64,000 nt of DNA. Origin: Dolomedes plantarius (Eukaryota > Arthropoda > Arachnida > Araneae > Dolomedidae). The position numbers and the translations under genes were made by a program. Positions 44,854-59,959 of this stretch are shown piece after piece. Within the stretch, counting starts at the first letter, position 1, and every line of letters starts with the position of its first letter. Where the stretch lies: contig OU015498.1 in assembly GCA_907164885.2 (NCBI GenBank), forward strand, positions 88,080,642-88,144,641. The letters are read 5' to 3'. A model generated the notes under the pieces. It made no database searches and was not told the DNA's origin. It saw nothing but the letters and a program-made list of their open reading frames with translations.

Positions 44854-45465
44854 TTAAAGTATTAAAGTATCCGCAGATGTGATAGATCTGATTTCATAGA
44901 TATTCTCCAGTGGCTGTTCCTCATGAGATTGATGGTTTTGCTTACACATTAATGCGGCAAAAGGCCACATTAAAGATCTTACATTAAAGATAGTAGTGTT
45001 TACACATAAATTTGATTAAATGTAAGAAGGGGAAATGGTTGTGTATCAGTGAAGCTGGTAATGAATGATTAGATATGCACGTGTAGATAGTCTATAGTGA
45101 TAAAAGATATTTTCTTAACGGGTAATTTGCATATCCGCTTTTAAATTAGTAGCTGATAGAAGATGGTTTTAGTATCAATTCTATAAAATTTATGCGATAG
45201 TGTTGCCAGCTTTTGAAAAATAAGAAAATGAATTATTTCGTTCTTGGTATCTGCTTGATGAGGAATAGTTTGTGAATATTTTTAATGCATCGCACTCATT
45301 CCAGAGTTTAAATTTAAATAATCCTACTTCTAATTTAAACTGATTATAAATACTTGGTAGAAGATTGGAAGATTAGATTATTAGATTATTATATAGGATA
45401 TTAGATATTTATTTTTTCTAGTTAGCATTTAACGGTAGTTTTAGTATAGTACACACATTACTAAG
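44854..45465. other. AT-rich spacer
   Basis: No gene seen. It precedes the spliced gene and may hold its promoter. Confidence 0.35.
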
Positions 45466-45989
45466 ATGTCTAATTTTGCAGAGAAAGGTGCTAGTTCTGA
45501 TGATGATATTTTTGTAAATATTTTTAAATTTTATTTCTATTTGGATGTTTTAAAAAGAATAATGATAATAATGTTTATAATAATAATAATTTAGTATTTT
45601 TTTAATTTAAACTTGTATTTTTTTAATATAGATGACTATTAATGTAAACTTATTATATTGTATATTTTAAACTTTAATATATATACATATGTTAACTTTA
45701 TTACAGTGTTCTGTATAAAATATTTTAAATTTGATCTTGTTATAAATGGTTATATTTTTTAAAATTATAATAAATATTAACTTATTATAATGCGCTATAT
45801 ATTTTAATTTATTTATATTATCTGCTTAGAAGAAAATGAGGAATTGATGGATACATCTATTGGAGATACTTCTAATTTTTCTGATGACTCTGACAACTTC
45901 GTTGTAAGTATTTTTAATTATATGTTTTAAACACGAATGATGTTGATTTAGTATATTTTTAAACATATATTTTTTTAATGTAATAATCC

Positions 45990-46068
<79 letters not shown>

Positions 46069-48166
46069 CTTTATCATAATATGTTAACTCGTACTTCGCT
46101 ATGCAATGTTTTCAAATTGAATATAATAGTTTTAAAGTGTTAGGAATGGTGACTTATTATGAATGGTTTTAATCTAAACGTATTATGATTATTTTTTAAA
46201 GCAAATTAATTTAATAAAATGAAGTAGTATAGTCTGCTTATTTAAAAAAAGTTTATTTTTATAATTATATTCTTATTAATTTATATATTTTTCAGATTAT
46301 CTCCTCTGGAGAAGAAGATAATGGTAACTTAGAAAGATTAAGGCAGGAATATAAAACACGTATTTCACATCCATGCATATTACGAGAAAAATGGCTTAAA
46401 GATAGACAAAAGTACATAAAAACAAGAGAAGTTGAAGCCTGTTGGGAGTTTTAAACAACACATATATTTATGTTATTCGAGATCATAAGAAAGACGTTTA
46501 TATAAAGATTAAAAAATATACTAGCAAACCTCATATATTGAAGGTAGATGAGATGCTAATATGCTTACCCACATGGTGGGATTTTGCGTATAAAATATTG
46601 GACTTTATTATAGGATTAAATTGTACATCGTTTGTCGCAAATGAGGAGCTTTGCGTCATAGACAGCGGCCAATGTTGCCATATACAACAGATGCATTTTG
46701 ATGAAGATTGTGACGGATTTAAATTGCAACCGACATCTATAAAATTAGATATAGAACAGCTAAATATACTTAAAATGAATATATATAATATAAACAGGAT
46801 TATTCAGGAGAGTATACTTTGTGAGTAACGATTTATAATTATTTTTTTAATTGCATGTAAAAAAAACTATTTTAAACTAAAGTATACCAAGAATTTTAAT
46901 TTAGCATCATTTATGATATGTATATTTATGTTATTAAAAGGAAGTCTTATGCTCTTATGTAAATTAAGTTAATATTTGACTGATGTGTAGAAACTGTTCC
47001 AATTTAGGTAGGATTTATAAACATCTTATGTAAAATAAACATCTTAAAACCTGTGAAATAATCTGTGGAATTTAACAATATATCACAATTTGGATAATCT
47101 TTGAAAGCATATAAGGTTTAAAATAATGTATTAATAATTTACATTTATGGATAAGATATAATATTTAGGATTAAAACTTGTAAATTTTATCTTTTAAGTC
47201 ATAAAATATTTTTAATTTTAGTAAACGTCTTAACTTATAATACAGTTTTAAAGTTGATAAAAGCGCTAAACGTTACAGATTGCAGCATATATATATATAT
47301 ATTTTTAATTTTCAGGTTCTAGATGGTAATTGTATAATTTAAAGTATTCAAGTTAAGTTTATATTATTTACAGTCTTATAAACAGTATTTAAACAAGTAG
47401 TATGTTAACTACGACTGTTTGATATATAAAAATATTGTCTGCACATATTCTCCTATCGTAGTAGAATAACCATTTATATGACTGTGTTTCCCTGTGGGTT
47501 TTAGCTGTATGCTATAATTACTATACGCTTCATTAATAGAAGCGTCTATATCAGCATATGAACTTGGAACTTTATCTATTATGACACTAATAAAACAGCA
47601 CAAGCACTTTATAAAACTTAAATTAGAATCGGAATCAACCTTGTAATTGAAAATTTCGATTAGAACTAATTTTTACAGCATGCATGCCTTCTTATTCTTA
47701 TCAATTGTTTAACTTTGATTAAACATATTATCTGATCTTTTCCCACAGTATACATCTCGTGCATAAGATAATGTCAATCTACTTCCTGTGTAAACACTAA
47801 GGGTTAGATTTTTGAAAGTCGTTCTACAATCGTTGCCAACTCTTGGCAACTATTGAAAAATAAATAAATTGAATCATTCACGTTATACCATTCTTTAACT
47901 GACACTAAAAATAATTATTTATCTAAAAATCGATTCATTTTAAGGAGATAACTGTAACTGCAACGGAAGTTTAACCGCTGATAACATACAGTGACATGCA
48001 TATTTTACTCTTGGTTCTCGCTTTAAAAGATTAATTTTTTTCTCGTGAAATAGCAATTAACGGGATTGAAGTTCCTTACGAACGCAGCATTTCACAGCCG
48101 ACGTGGAACAATGAAGAATCCAGGCCTCTAACAGATTCTGAATCAGGTCCCTCCGCGTCACATTAA
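45466..48166 (+). CDS. spliced gene of unknown function (three or four exons)
   Basis: A possible first exon 45466-45513 (MSNFAEKGASSDDDIF) ends at gtaaat. Exon 2, 45830-45903, reads EENEELMDTSIGDTSNFSDD in frame and ends at gtaagt. Exon 3, 46296-46820, begins in phase after tttttcag with IISSGEEDNGNLERLRQEYK and ends at gtgagt. Exon 4, 48054-48166, follows gaaatag and ends SESGPSASH, stop. The exon 3/4 phase is exact (T + CA) and exon 2/3 is exact; exon 1/2 is off by one, so translation may start at ATG 45847. Exon 3 has one slip in a T run near 46455, before NNTYIYVIRDHKKDVYIKIK. The N terminus is acidic, the middle hydrophobic-aromatic (LPTWWDFAYKILDFIIGLN) with several Cys. I recognise no domain. 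It could be a host gene with one sequence error or a recent pseudogene. Confidence 0.5.
45992..46065. repeat. (TA)n microsatellite in intron
   Basis: About 37 TA units inside the intron before exon 3 of the unnamed spliced gene. Confidence 0.95.
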
Positions 48167-50960
48167 GGACGTAAGACCACTTCACATCACGGCCTCGTAA
48201 GTTTATACACGTTTTGAAAATTTATTTTCTAGTAAAACATATTATTTAAAATGCTGTGTGAATATTAAAACCTCTTATTTAAAGAAGAAATTTTAGAATC
48301 AAACAATTTTCAATGTAAATGTTATAGATGTATACAATTTTATTATACTGCGTTAAGTTAAAATATATATTTGAATGAATTTACATAAAATTGTTTAAGT
48401 TTTATGTTAATATTAAAATAATTTTTAAAGAATAAAACAATTTTTAGTGAATGTGAATTTAGATAAAACCATTTCAGAATTAATTGTGTTTTGTGTTAAT
48501 ATTAAAAGCTTTTATATATGATTGATGAAGAAATATACTTTTTAAAGTGTTGATAAATTTCTTGCTAAAACTTTTAACGGTAGGAAGTCATTTTACATGT
48601 TTATATTTGAATAAATGTTGTAATTTCATAACGCTAAGTAAAAATAAGTCTATATTTCAGAGAATTACTTGGTATATATATTAAACCGTATGTCTGTGTT
48701 TTCAGAGAATTTTGATTAATATAAAATTTAAAAATTTCGAAACTGAAAAATATAAGTATGAATAATTCAATAAATTGTTTGATATGTATTTTTAAGGTGT
48801 GTAAATGTGTATATATTTCTAAAATGTTTCTAAGTTGATATTGAACTTGTTTTTTAACATTAAATGGTTAGATATACCTAATTTAAATAAAACTGTATAT
48901 CTATGTTTTCAGGGAATTTTAATTAATATATTCAAAATGGTTTTATGGTAACTTTTAATATAATGAATAAAAATTTAGATAAAACCATTTCAGAATTACT
49001 TTAACTGTTTTACCAGTATTAAAAGCTTTTATGTATGTTTGAAGAAGAAATATACTTTTTAAAGCGTTGTTAAATTTCTTGCTAAAACTTTTAACGGTAG
49101 GAAGTCATTTAACGTGTCTATATTTCAATAAATATTGCAATTTCCTAACGTTAAGTAAAAATAAGTCTATATTTCAGGTAAAAATTTTAACTATTTATGG
49201 TTTTGTTATCTGTTAAGATTATAACTGTGACGTTAAACTACCTTTATCGACATATAAAATTGCATATCTTGGTAGAACTATTGTATTTACCCATTCAATA
49301 GCAAAGAATTCACTATTCAATTTAGTTGATCAAAAAGTGTATATTATTTAATTAAATCGTGTTTTGAAAAAAATATATGTACAGTTTTTGTATAAATTAT
49401 AGATTTTAAAGGTAAAATCTAATGCTAATTATTTTCTATACCAAATGTCTCATAGCATTTGCAGAATATTTAAAACCTCAATGTTATATATCAAGCGACG
49501 ATGTTAGAAACATTCTTATAATTTAAGTTCGACGTAAATTTAGCATCTTCCATTGTATATATAATAGTATGGTTCAAAGTTTCGAATCTTATATTTTTTA
49601 ATTATTATTTTTAATAATTATTGTTTGTGGTTAAAACATCTAAGTTAATATATGTTTGATGTTCATTTAATATTAAAACTTTATTAAATGCATACTACTA
49701 ATAGACTAAAAACTATTTAAATGCTTAAGATATTAAGTCTATCATAAATTAATTTAAAGTTTCCGTAATATGTTTTATTACTTTTTATAGAATATTTTTC
49801 AAAGACGTATTTTATTATATAAGTTTTATAACGTATACGTTTTTTCATGTTAAAATTAGAATTAATAGTAATTTTAATTCTAACTATTACTTTGTATGTA
49901 GAAAACTATCTTATACGAAAGTATACCAAGAATTTTAATTTAGCAACATGTATGATATGTATATTTAAGTTATCAAAAAGGAAATCTTATGTTCTTATGT
50001 AAATTAAGTTAATATTTGGTTGCTTACGCAGTTTATGTTGTTATGCAGAAACTATTCCAATTTAGGTACGACTTATAAACATCTTATGTTGAATAAATAC
50101 CTTAAAACCCGTGAAATAATCACATTTAAGATGTGAAACCTATCATAAATTAATTTGAAGTTTCCATAATATATTTTATTACTTTTTATACAATATTTTT
50201 TCAAAGACTTGTTATCTGTTTAGATTATAATTGTGAAGTTAAACTACCTCTATTGCAGTAGAATTCAAACTCTGATCCATTTACTTCTAAAGTTAAGTGA
50301 ATTGATTTAAATATCTGCAAATCTTCTAAACATAATAAAGTCTATATTATTTCTGTTCTTGTATGTAAAAAAACTATCTTATACGAAAGTATAACAAGAA
50401 TTTTAATTTAGCAACATGTATGATATGTATCTTTAAGTTATCAAAAAGGAAATTATATGCTCTTATTTAAATTAAGTTAATATTTGGTTGTTTACGCAGT
50501 CTATGTTGATATGCAGAAACTATTCCAATTTGGATAGGATTTATGAACATCTTAGGTTAAATAAATATCTTAAAATCTGTGAAATAATCTGTGGAATTTA
50601 ACATTATATCGCAATTTAGGTAATAGTTGAAAGCATGTAAGGTTTAAAATCATATATTAATAGTCTACATTTCTGGATAAGATATAATATTTAGGATTAA
50701 AACTTGTAAATTTTATCTTTCAAGTCTTTATCTCTATAAGATGTTTTTAATTTTAGTAAGCGTCTTAACTTATAATATAGATTCAAAGTTTTAAAAGTGC
50801 TTATGGTTTGAAATAAATTCAAAACTGTACATAAACTATATAAAGATACTTAAATTGATGCATATATTTTTAAGTTTCAGGTTCTAGATGGAAATTGTAT
50901 TATTTAAAGTCTTCATGTTTGCACATACCCCCTACTGCTGTAGGATTCAAACCCTGATCC
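46862..50960 (+). repeat. ~500-600-bp segment present three times (direct)
   Basis: Copy A (about 46862-47345), partial copy B (about 49898-50130) and copy C (about 50360-50910) share AGTATAMCAAGAATTTTAAT, TTAAGTTAATATTTG, GAAACTRTTCCAATTT and TGTGAAATAATC. Copies A and C continue with GATAAGATATAATATTTAGG and TTTCAGGTTCTAGATGG. Copies A and C lie about 3.5 kb apart. No coding is seen in the unit. Confidence 0.8.
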
Positions 50961-51900
50961 ATTTACTTCTAAAATGAACTCTTGTAAATATCTTCTAAAC
51001 ATAATAAAGTCTGTATTATTTATGATAATGTAAGAATCTTCTCTATTAACATCGCGAGACAAATTTGATACCTTCTCTTGCAGATTTAATAGTATGGATT
51101 GTTATGGTATGTATATTTAATTTAAAGAATTATCAAGATTGAATCATATTTTAGTTTTTATTTCTAATATTAAAAGGAAAAAATAACCCTACTGGGGAAT
51201 TCTCGCTTTGTTGAAATAATTTTATGTGTAAAAATATCCCTTGTTAGCTTTCATGGAATGTTTATCAAGGTAAGATCAAATAATAATTTTTTCTATAGTA
51301 AATGTTACAATGGTTTCAAAGCTCTATCTAAATTATATTATACTGCAAAGTAATATTCTTAAGAAAAATTAAAGATATTTTAAACTTAACGCTTGTCGTA
51401 AATAATTTCATGTGTAAAAATATCCCTTGTTAGCTTTCATGGAATGTTTTTTTTCAAAGTTCAAATAATATTTCTCGTTTTTTCACACTAATATGGAATG
51501 TTCTGTAATAGATACACTTTTTTCCAAACTATTAAGTTGTTAATATGTTTTAAGTTTAAAAACCTAATAAAAAAATTTAAAGTAAAAGAAAAAAATATTC
51601 GTTTTAGCCTATCTATGTAAAAATTTATTATTATTTTGTATTATTTAACGAATGTATCTATGTAAAATTATATATCACGTTAAAAAACATAGCAAAACAA
51701 TTTTAAAGTCCTGAAAATAAGCCCTTTTTTTAAACTACTAAGTTGTTAATATATTTTAAGTTAGAATTCGACTAAAAATATTTAAAGCTATTTTTTAACT
51801 TTATACTACTTAAAGTTAACAATGGTACTAGTCATTCGAAAAAAAACCTTTGATCTAACACTACATTTTATAATGTTGTGATTTGATTCCCGTTGAAAAT
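48168..51900. other. AT-rich DNA made of local duplications, no gene
   Basis: 48430-48661 repeats at 48968-49178 (AAACCATTTCAGAATTA, AACTTTTAACGGTAGGAAGT, AGTCTATATTTCAG shared). About 50265-50365 repeats near 50940-51030 (CTGATCCATTTACTTCTAAA). TGTAAAAATATCCCTTGTTA occurs at 51226 and 51410. I find no coding region. Confidence 0.6.
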
Positions 51901-51942
51901 ACTGTTAAAAATTTCTAAGTCCAAATGTAGTTCCCTATTTAA

Positions 51943-52140
51943 TCAACAGATGGCAGCAGGTCAAAACTATCCTCTGCTCCTTGTATAAATTTTGTTCCAT
52001 ATTTAACCGATAGGTGGCGCTTCGCAGAGCACCTACTCACTCCAAGATTCTGCTGAACTACAAGGTTCCACTTTTTCCCGCTAGGGGGCGATAGCAGCGT
52101 TGCCGTCTCCTGATTGGTCCAAATCGACCACCAGGTGGCG
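51943..52140 (+). promoter_or_regulatory. cluster of four CTCF-like motifs in one orientation
   Basis: TCAACAGATGGCAGCAGG (51943), CCGATAGGTGGCGC (52007), CCCGCTAGGGGGCG (52077) and GACCACCAGGTGGCG (52126) all fit the CTCF core (CCASYAGRKGGCR) more or less closely. All four read on the plus strand within 200 bp of GC-richer DNA. CTCF is an insulator and loop-anchor protein in animals. Occupancy is unknown. Alternatively these are relics of repeats that carry such motifs. Confidence 0.4.
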
Positions 52141-52200
52141 AGCTGCACTCTGATTGGTCCACGTCACTCAGTTAGCTCCGCCCACTTTAAGCCCCTCCCC
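52108..52200 (+). promoter_or_regulatory. promoter-like: two inverted CCAAT boxes and a GC box
   Basis: CTGATTGGTCC occurs at 52110 and 52150 (period 40). CTCCGCCCAC follows near 52176. CCAAT plus GC boxes suggest a TATA-less promoter, but no gene follows; the next sequence is the repeat nest at 52327. Confidence 0.3.
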
Positions 52201-52447
52201 CACAATCCGGATAATCCTGTTGCAGAACTCTCATTTTTATACTACTCCCCTCTATAATCGCCTGTTAAAAATCACCCTTCTCCGCTCTAAATGGGTCTTT
52301 TTCGTCGCCATTGGCCCTTTACATCAGCCTGTTCACATAGAATCCGTCAGCGTCAGCTTAAATTTTAATTAACCAATCATATATCCATATTTGACCAGGG
52401 GCGGCTCCAGTCCCGAGTTTTTTGGGGGGCAACGTCGGCTCTTAAAG

Positions 52448-52448
<1 letters not shown>

Positions 52449-52532
<84 letters not shown>
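52449..52532. repeat. (TA)n microsatellite left of the Tigger element
   Basis: About 42 TA units run directly into the terminus of the Tigger element. Confidence 0.95.

Positions 52533-54705
<2,173 letters not shown>

Positions 54706-54743
<38 letters not shown>
54706..54743. repeat. (TA)n microsatellite right of the second Tigger-like element
   Basis: About 19 TA units begin at the target TA of the element. Confidence 0.95.
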
Positions 54744-54747
<4 letters not shown>

Positions 54748-56830
54748 TTGGCATCACGTACATGTAGGCTTTTTTCGTTCTGTACACTGCCCCGAGAAGC
54801 TGTAATTCCGGGCTTCTTATTAATAAAAATGTAATTCGATATTCTTCTGTATTGTGGCTTTCCTCGGTCAAGACTACCTCAATTTTTAAATCTTCACGGT
54901 GACATGGGGAACCCACAAATCTTCTTAATTCGTTCTTCCGGGGCAGGGTTCCCATGTGATTACAGAAGTCGTCAGGGGATTAATGGACTTGTTTTTCCTG
55001 GAAATTTTTGCTGCGGGGGAAATCCCACGGAGTTCTAGTCATTTTTCTGGCCGCACGACTAGCGAGAAAAGCCCGAACGAAATGGTTTACTCTCCCAACG
55101 CTGCTTGCCTAATATCGTGGAACTGGATTCCAGGACTCGTCATGCTTTCTTCTGTGGGTGTTTTGCCGTGCGAGTGATTTTAAAACTAATCTCGCTCATT
55201 CAGGACCCAACTCTTAAAACGGAATCGAAAGCTATAGTTGCCGTTCGAGGGAGTTCATCGTTCGTCACGATCTCCGATTTTTCCCCGCCCATCTGCTCGT
55301 GTGGTGCAGGAGATATTTTTTTCTCTCTTCTCTCGTCTTGGCGTGTGATGACCAGTGATTGTGGATTTAAATTCATCGTTCTTCTATCCGGATTTCAAGA
55401 TGTGCTTTTTTTTCTTCTTGCCGTGTGACGACCAGTGATTGCGGATATAAATTCTTCGCGAGTGTCATCAACAAGAGTGTGCGCGAAATCGAAAGTTATA
55501 TTCCAGCCATGTTCTCCGTAGTGGAAAAAGTGGATCAGCGTTCTATCGTGCGGTGTTTTGTCAAACAGCGTGATCATCTTTTCTTTTTTTTTTTAATTTT
55601 ATTTTGTGTGTCTCTCCAATGGTGCTTCAGAGAAGAGGAAAAATGTTCCTGCATCAGCAACTTATTCCAGCATTTGGATTTGCAGAAAAATATGTAATAA
55701 TCTGCGGTAAATCTTCACTAAAGTAAATTTATTTTGTGCCATATAATAAAATTCGGTCTTAAATCAACAAAATTTAAAGGTAAGACAGATTGTCAATGTA
55801 ATTTTAAAAGTTCTTAGAATGTTATATGAAAAATTGTATGTAATGTTTAAATATTGGGATTTTAATGATATTGATATTCTGATACAATTAGAACAAATTT
55901 TAACGAAATTTAATAATGATTTTGCTTAATATAAATTTGATATGGTTAGTTATTTGGCCTCTGTAAACATGAATCGTATATATTTTTAAAATGTTTTCAG
56001 TTATTTCTAATCATGATGTACTTCTGTTTTCTCGTCCGTTATAAATTTGGTTTTGATTTCGGGGTTTGATTTCAAGTGAAGAATTATAATTTAAGTTTTG
56101 TGTATTTAAATTTCAGTGCTAGCCACATGAATATTTACTATATCTAGAAATTATAATTGTTTAAAAAAATTAAGTATTTTTATATTGCTTTTGATTTTGA
56201 ACTCTCGTGAGTATTTTTACGAATTTAAGTAAAAGAGATTTCCGGAGGTTAAAGTCGACAATTAAAGGCGTAATTGTAGTTTTCATATAAACGGAACGTT
56301 CTTATGACATGACTTAGGGTGCCAAAAACCCCAATTGGAGAAGTAAAAACCATTGTATGTTATATTTGGTTCATCCGCCCCAGAAAATTCTCGAGATAGA
56401 AATATGTTTGTGAAGATATTAAAAAGAAAATATGAGTATGCGAAAAATATAGCGAGGATTCATATCAAAATGTGATATAAGAAAAGAAAAATTATTTTTG
56501 GCTTATCGATTTCATCGTGAACTTAAGAAAACTGAGATGGGTATTGGTAAAAGAATTTTGGTTATTTGTGTCAATTGATAGAATAATAGTTTGGAAATTG
56601 AAATTTGAACATTAACATTAAATTATGGCAATTGATAGAGAATATTGAGGTATTATTATTAGTATTAGGAGTATTTTATTATTATGTGTATTTTTTTAAT
56701 GTGAAATTTAAATATTTGTTACAAATTGCTCATAATGTCATGTCACTTCATCACGTGATTTTTAAAATTTTTTTGCTATAGCTAACTTTTGCTGACAATA
56801 CTTAAAGAAACTATTCCAAATTTTTTTTAA
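54744..56830. other. GC-richer unclassified block then AT-rich DNA
   Basis: 54744-55700 is clearly GC-richer than its surroundings. It includes an ~80-bp period direct repeat (GTGTGAYGACCAGTGATTG at 55343 and 55423). Open frames show no convincing domain. It may be LTR-retroelement leader or an unknown repeat. 55700-56830 is AT-rich without features. Confidence 0.4.
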
Positions 56831-56896
56831 TGCCCATTCTTCTCACTCATCTGAGTGAGTCTGCCCTCCAATGCAGGCATTGTAGGTCAGCCTCTT

Positions 56897-57590
56897 CTCG
56901 GACGGGAGGGGGGGATATTCTATAATATTAAAAAACTAGTAATTTCTTAATTCAACACTCTTAACATTTAAAAACTATTAATTCTTCAATTTAGTATTCA
57001 AAATTACATACCCCTTTTTAATCTCTTAAGTTATTTAATTCCCTTTGGGCATTCGTGTTAAATTCCGAAAAATAATTCCAAATTCCAATATGGTCGTCCC
57101 AGTGAAACTTATGTAAAAATCCCATTGTTACAATCTTTGGTCACCTCAGGCAATATCATTAAAGATGGCTGTCTTTTTAACGGAAAGAGACGCGTCGCGG
57201 CGTCGCTACAAATTTAAATCAGTTCTGCACATCAACAACAACTTTAAACCAATCAACTATTAAGACACACCCTTTTGTCACGTGATGGATTGAAGTTTAT
57301 ATAAGTTCTGACGTCCACAATTAGGACGCACTCCTGTACTTCTTCTTGCCGCATTCATCCCGACGGAGCGGTCGGCGAATTTAATACATATGTAGTTCGA
57401 GAAAGTTGTGTTATGATTTGTGTGTCCGAGAGTTGAGATGATGCGGGAATGGATTTAAACATTTGTGATGCACGGCCGGGCGACAAGTCGTCCATTTTAC
57501 CCTCAATTAGATGAAGCAAGATGAATCATAATCAAAACTATGCCACTCAGCCCTTCATTCTTCGGCCCGCGTCCGTGTTATTACATACAT
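56897..57590 (+). repeat. LTR-like segment with polypurine tract and core promoter
   Basis: A purine-rich tract GGACGGGAGGGGGGGA (56897-56912) precedes a ~670-bp segment. The segment carries a CCAAT box (57249), a CACGTG E-box (57279-57284) and a TATA box TTTATATAAG (57296-57305). This order is typical of an LTR U3/R region after a polypurine tract. No partner LTR or pol gene is in the window, so a solo or truncated LTR is most likely. A host promoter is the alternative. Confidence 0.4.

Positions 57591-57652
<62 letters not shown>
57589..57652. repeat. (CA)n/(TA)n microsatellite
   Basis: ACATACAT, then CA repeats, then about 22 TA units. Confidence 0.95.
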
Positions 57653-57655
<3 letters not shown>

Positions 57656-57994
57656 AAATAAACATTGTCTCATTTTAAATTTAAACTCATTTAGTGTTAG
57701 ATCTACGATTATATAATTTTAGGCTATGATAAACAAATACGCCGGGTATTTTTGGGAGGGGCAATTGCCCCTCCTGCCCCCCCCCCCCCTTGGAGCCGCC
57801 AATGTCATTGACCCATTTATCCAATCAGCCGCAACGGATTCTTTAACGTTGACGCTGATGGATTCTACGTGAACAGGGCCTAAAACAGTGGGGCGCAAAT
57901 ATTTCTCGAACGCGACCCCAATGAAAATTTATTGGTATTATCACTTTTTTTCCCCTTAAGATTAGTAAAAGTGATAACAAACAAATAGAAAAAA

Positions 57995-58412
57995 TAATTA
58001 CAAGATAAAAAGAACTTTTTATATACCATGTTTTTAAATTTTCTGTTGAATAATATAAACTTGACAATTCTATGTATTAATAAATACTTTTCTAAAATTT
58101 TTTGATGAATTATCCCAACAACTAGAAAGAAATGAAGTTAATTGGAAGTGAACTTGCGTTTAAATTTTCATTCCCGTCCCGGCCGATAGATGGCTGCACC
58201 ATTCTACAAAACAAAATTAATTGAAAAGGAATTCAATGCTGCTTAAAGATGGCTAAAAGTATCAAAAGAATGCATTGTTATCGTGTTCTGAGCTATTCTA
58301 AAAGTTTCAAATGTCTAGCTAGTCGGGAAGTTAGTTAAAAATCGATTGCAAGTTTTGTACTGGACAAACACTCAAACAAACAAACAAGAAAGCGAGTTAA
58401 TAAAAACATGGA
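57995..58412 (+). repeat. dispersed repeat, inverse of 12336-12815
   Basis: It matches the reverse complement of 12336-12815 across about 420 bp with small gaps. 58413-58940 beyond it is AT-rich without a gene. Confidence 0.75.
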
Positions 58413-58944
58413 AATGATCAAGCAAATTTCCATAAACTAATTTAAAAAATCAAGGAATTGCAGAGTTTGTGTATAAATTTACTTTGCATGGTAACAATAA
58501 AATGAAAAAGTCTTGCTTACCTTCTACATTTGTTTTTGCCAAATTTCGTGTGACTAAAACTTTATATTTAAAAATTAATACATGTTTGTGTTTCACTTAA
58601 GTCGAACTTCACGAAAATTGCAGTTAAAAAATAGCAGGATTTCAAAATTTTAAGCGTAATTTTAAACATTGAAAATTATAATTTCATTTATTTATATGAA
58701 AATTAAAATAGAAAAAAATTAATAAAATTGAAAAGGATGAGTCTGGACCTCAGATTATACTTGTTCAGCATTTGGTGAAATGATTGAAAGTGCTACTCTC
58801 GTATCGTCTTCCGGGTTACTTCGTTGTTTGGCTTTTATGACTACTAATTCTGAAAACTCAGTCTAACACAGATTAGTAGTAGAGGATGAAAACAATGAAA
58901 GTATAGCCTTGTACGACTGGCACTTTATTTCACAATATCATATA

Positions 58945-59787
58945 CAGGTAACCTTCCTATAACACGGTAGATTGGTTCCTAGAAAGTGCCATGTTCTGTG
59001 AAACCGTGTAATATGAGACCCAGAGCCAATACAAAAAGGGGGGTTACGTTCCGAACACTTATTATAAACAAACTTTTAAAAAAAAAATTCCATATAAGCA
59101 ATTTAATTTTTATTAAAAATATAAATGTATGTGTAACACAAAACGAAAAGAAACAAAAAATATTATTTTCACTTAATGCGACTTTCATTTAATAAATTTC
59201 TTCCTCATCGCTGCTCAGTACAATCGAACGAGGCCGTTTTTTCGGTATCACCTTCACTTTCAGAACCTTTTTCTTAATTTAGATTTTTTACACCTTCTGT
59301 CCTCTGAAAAATCTGTAATTTTGGTTTGTTTCTTGGTTCTTAATAGGTCATTGTAGATTTCACGGTATGGAGATAGATAATTTTGCAGCCCCCTTTTGAA
59401 TTTTCGGCTTCTTTCAGCGGAATTGTCTGCATTCAAGATAAATGATTCAAGATTTTCAGCTAAGCTTAGGCCTTCTTGTAATTTTTTAGAGTTATCAATG
59501 AATAAATTATAATTTGTTTATACGTTTTCATGTAAAGCCACTATAGTTCATTTTTCCTCCCCGTCATTATTTTAAGGTAATTTAGTTTTTAAATGTGTTA
59601 AACAAAAATCATGTTATCTAGTGCTGTAGAAGTACAGTGTTGTACAAAGGGTTTCGCAATTTTTTTTATCGTGGTAGAGCGATACCGTGTTACAGGTTGC
59701 AGTGTTATACGAGGGTTACCACAATTTATCCTATCGTATTAGAGTGAAACCGTGTTGTAAGATGCCGTGCTGTAGGAGGGATACCTG
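58945..59787 (-). mobile_element. second Tigger/pogo element, 843 bp, TA target
   Basis: The ends CAGGTAACCTTCCTATAACA (left) and CAGGTATCCCTCCTACAGCA (complement of right) are inverted and flanked by TA (58943-58944, 59788-59789). Near the right end a degenerate second copy of the terminus (GTTATACGAGGGTTACC) lies inside. Confidence 0.85.
59190..59480 (-). pseudogene. Tigger transposase C-terminal end
   Basis: On the minus strand, AENLESFILNADNSAERSRK and the continuation LSPYREIYNDLLRTKKQTKI with TDFSEDRR match the end of Tigger proteins (helical stretch, then QxKITDFF). A short acidic stretch with frame breaks follows. No DDE core remains, so this is an internal deletion. Confidence 0.65.
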
Positions 59788-59959
59788 TATATTTTTTTAA
59801 CATATAAAATAATGTAAATAAAAATATTAAAATATGTGATTATATAAAATTTAAAGCATATATTTTAATTAAATAATTCAATGTAGTATAAATTTATTTC
59901 AAATTGTCCGTGAGCCCTCCAATTTTTTTCGCGACCCATAATTTGTGCATCAATATAAA

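Noticed and set aside
55500..55570. A short peptide, VVEKVDQRSIVRCFVKQRD, resembling a mariner N terminus
   Set aside because: Only about 20 residues resemble it and nothing downstream fits; too weak to annotate.
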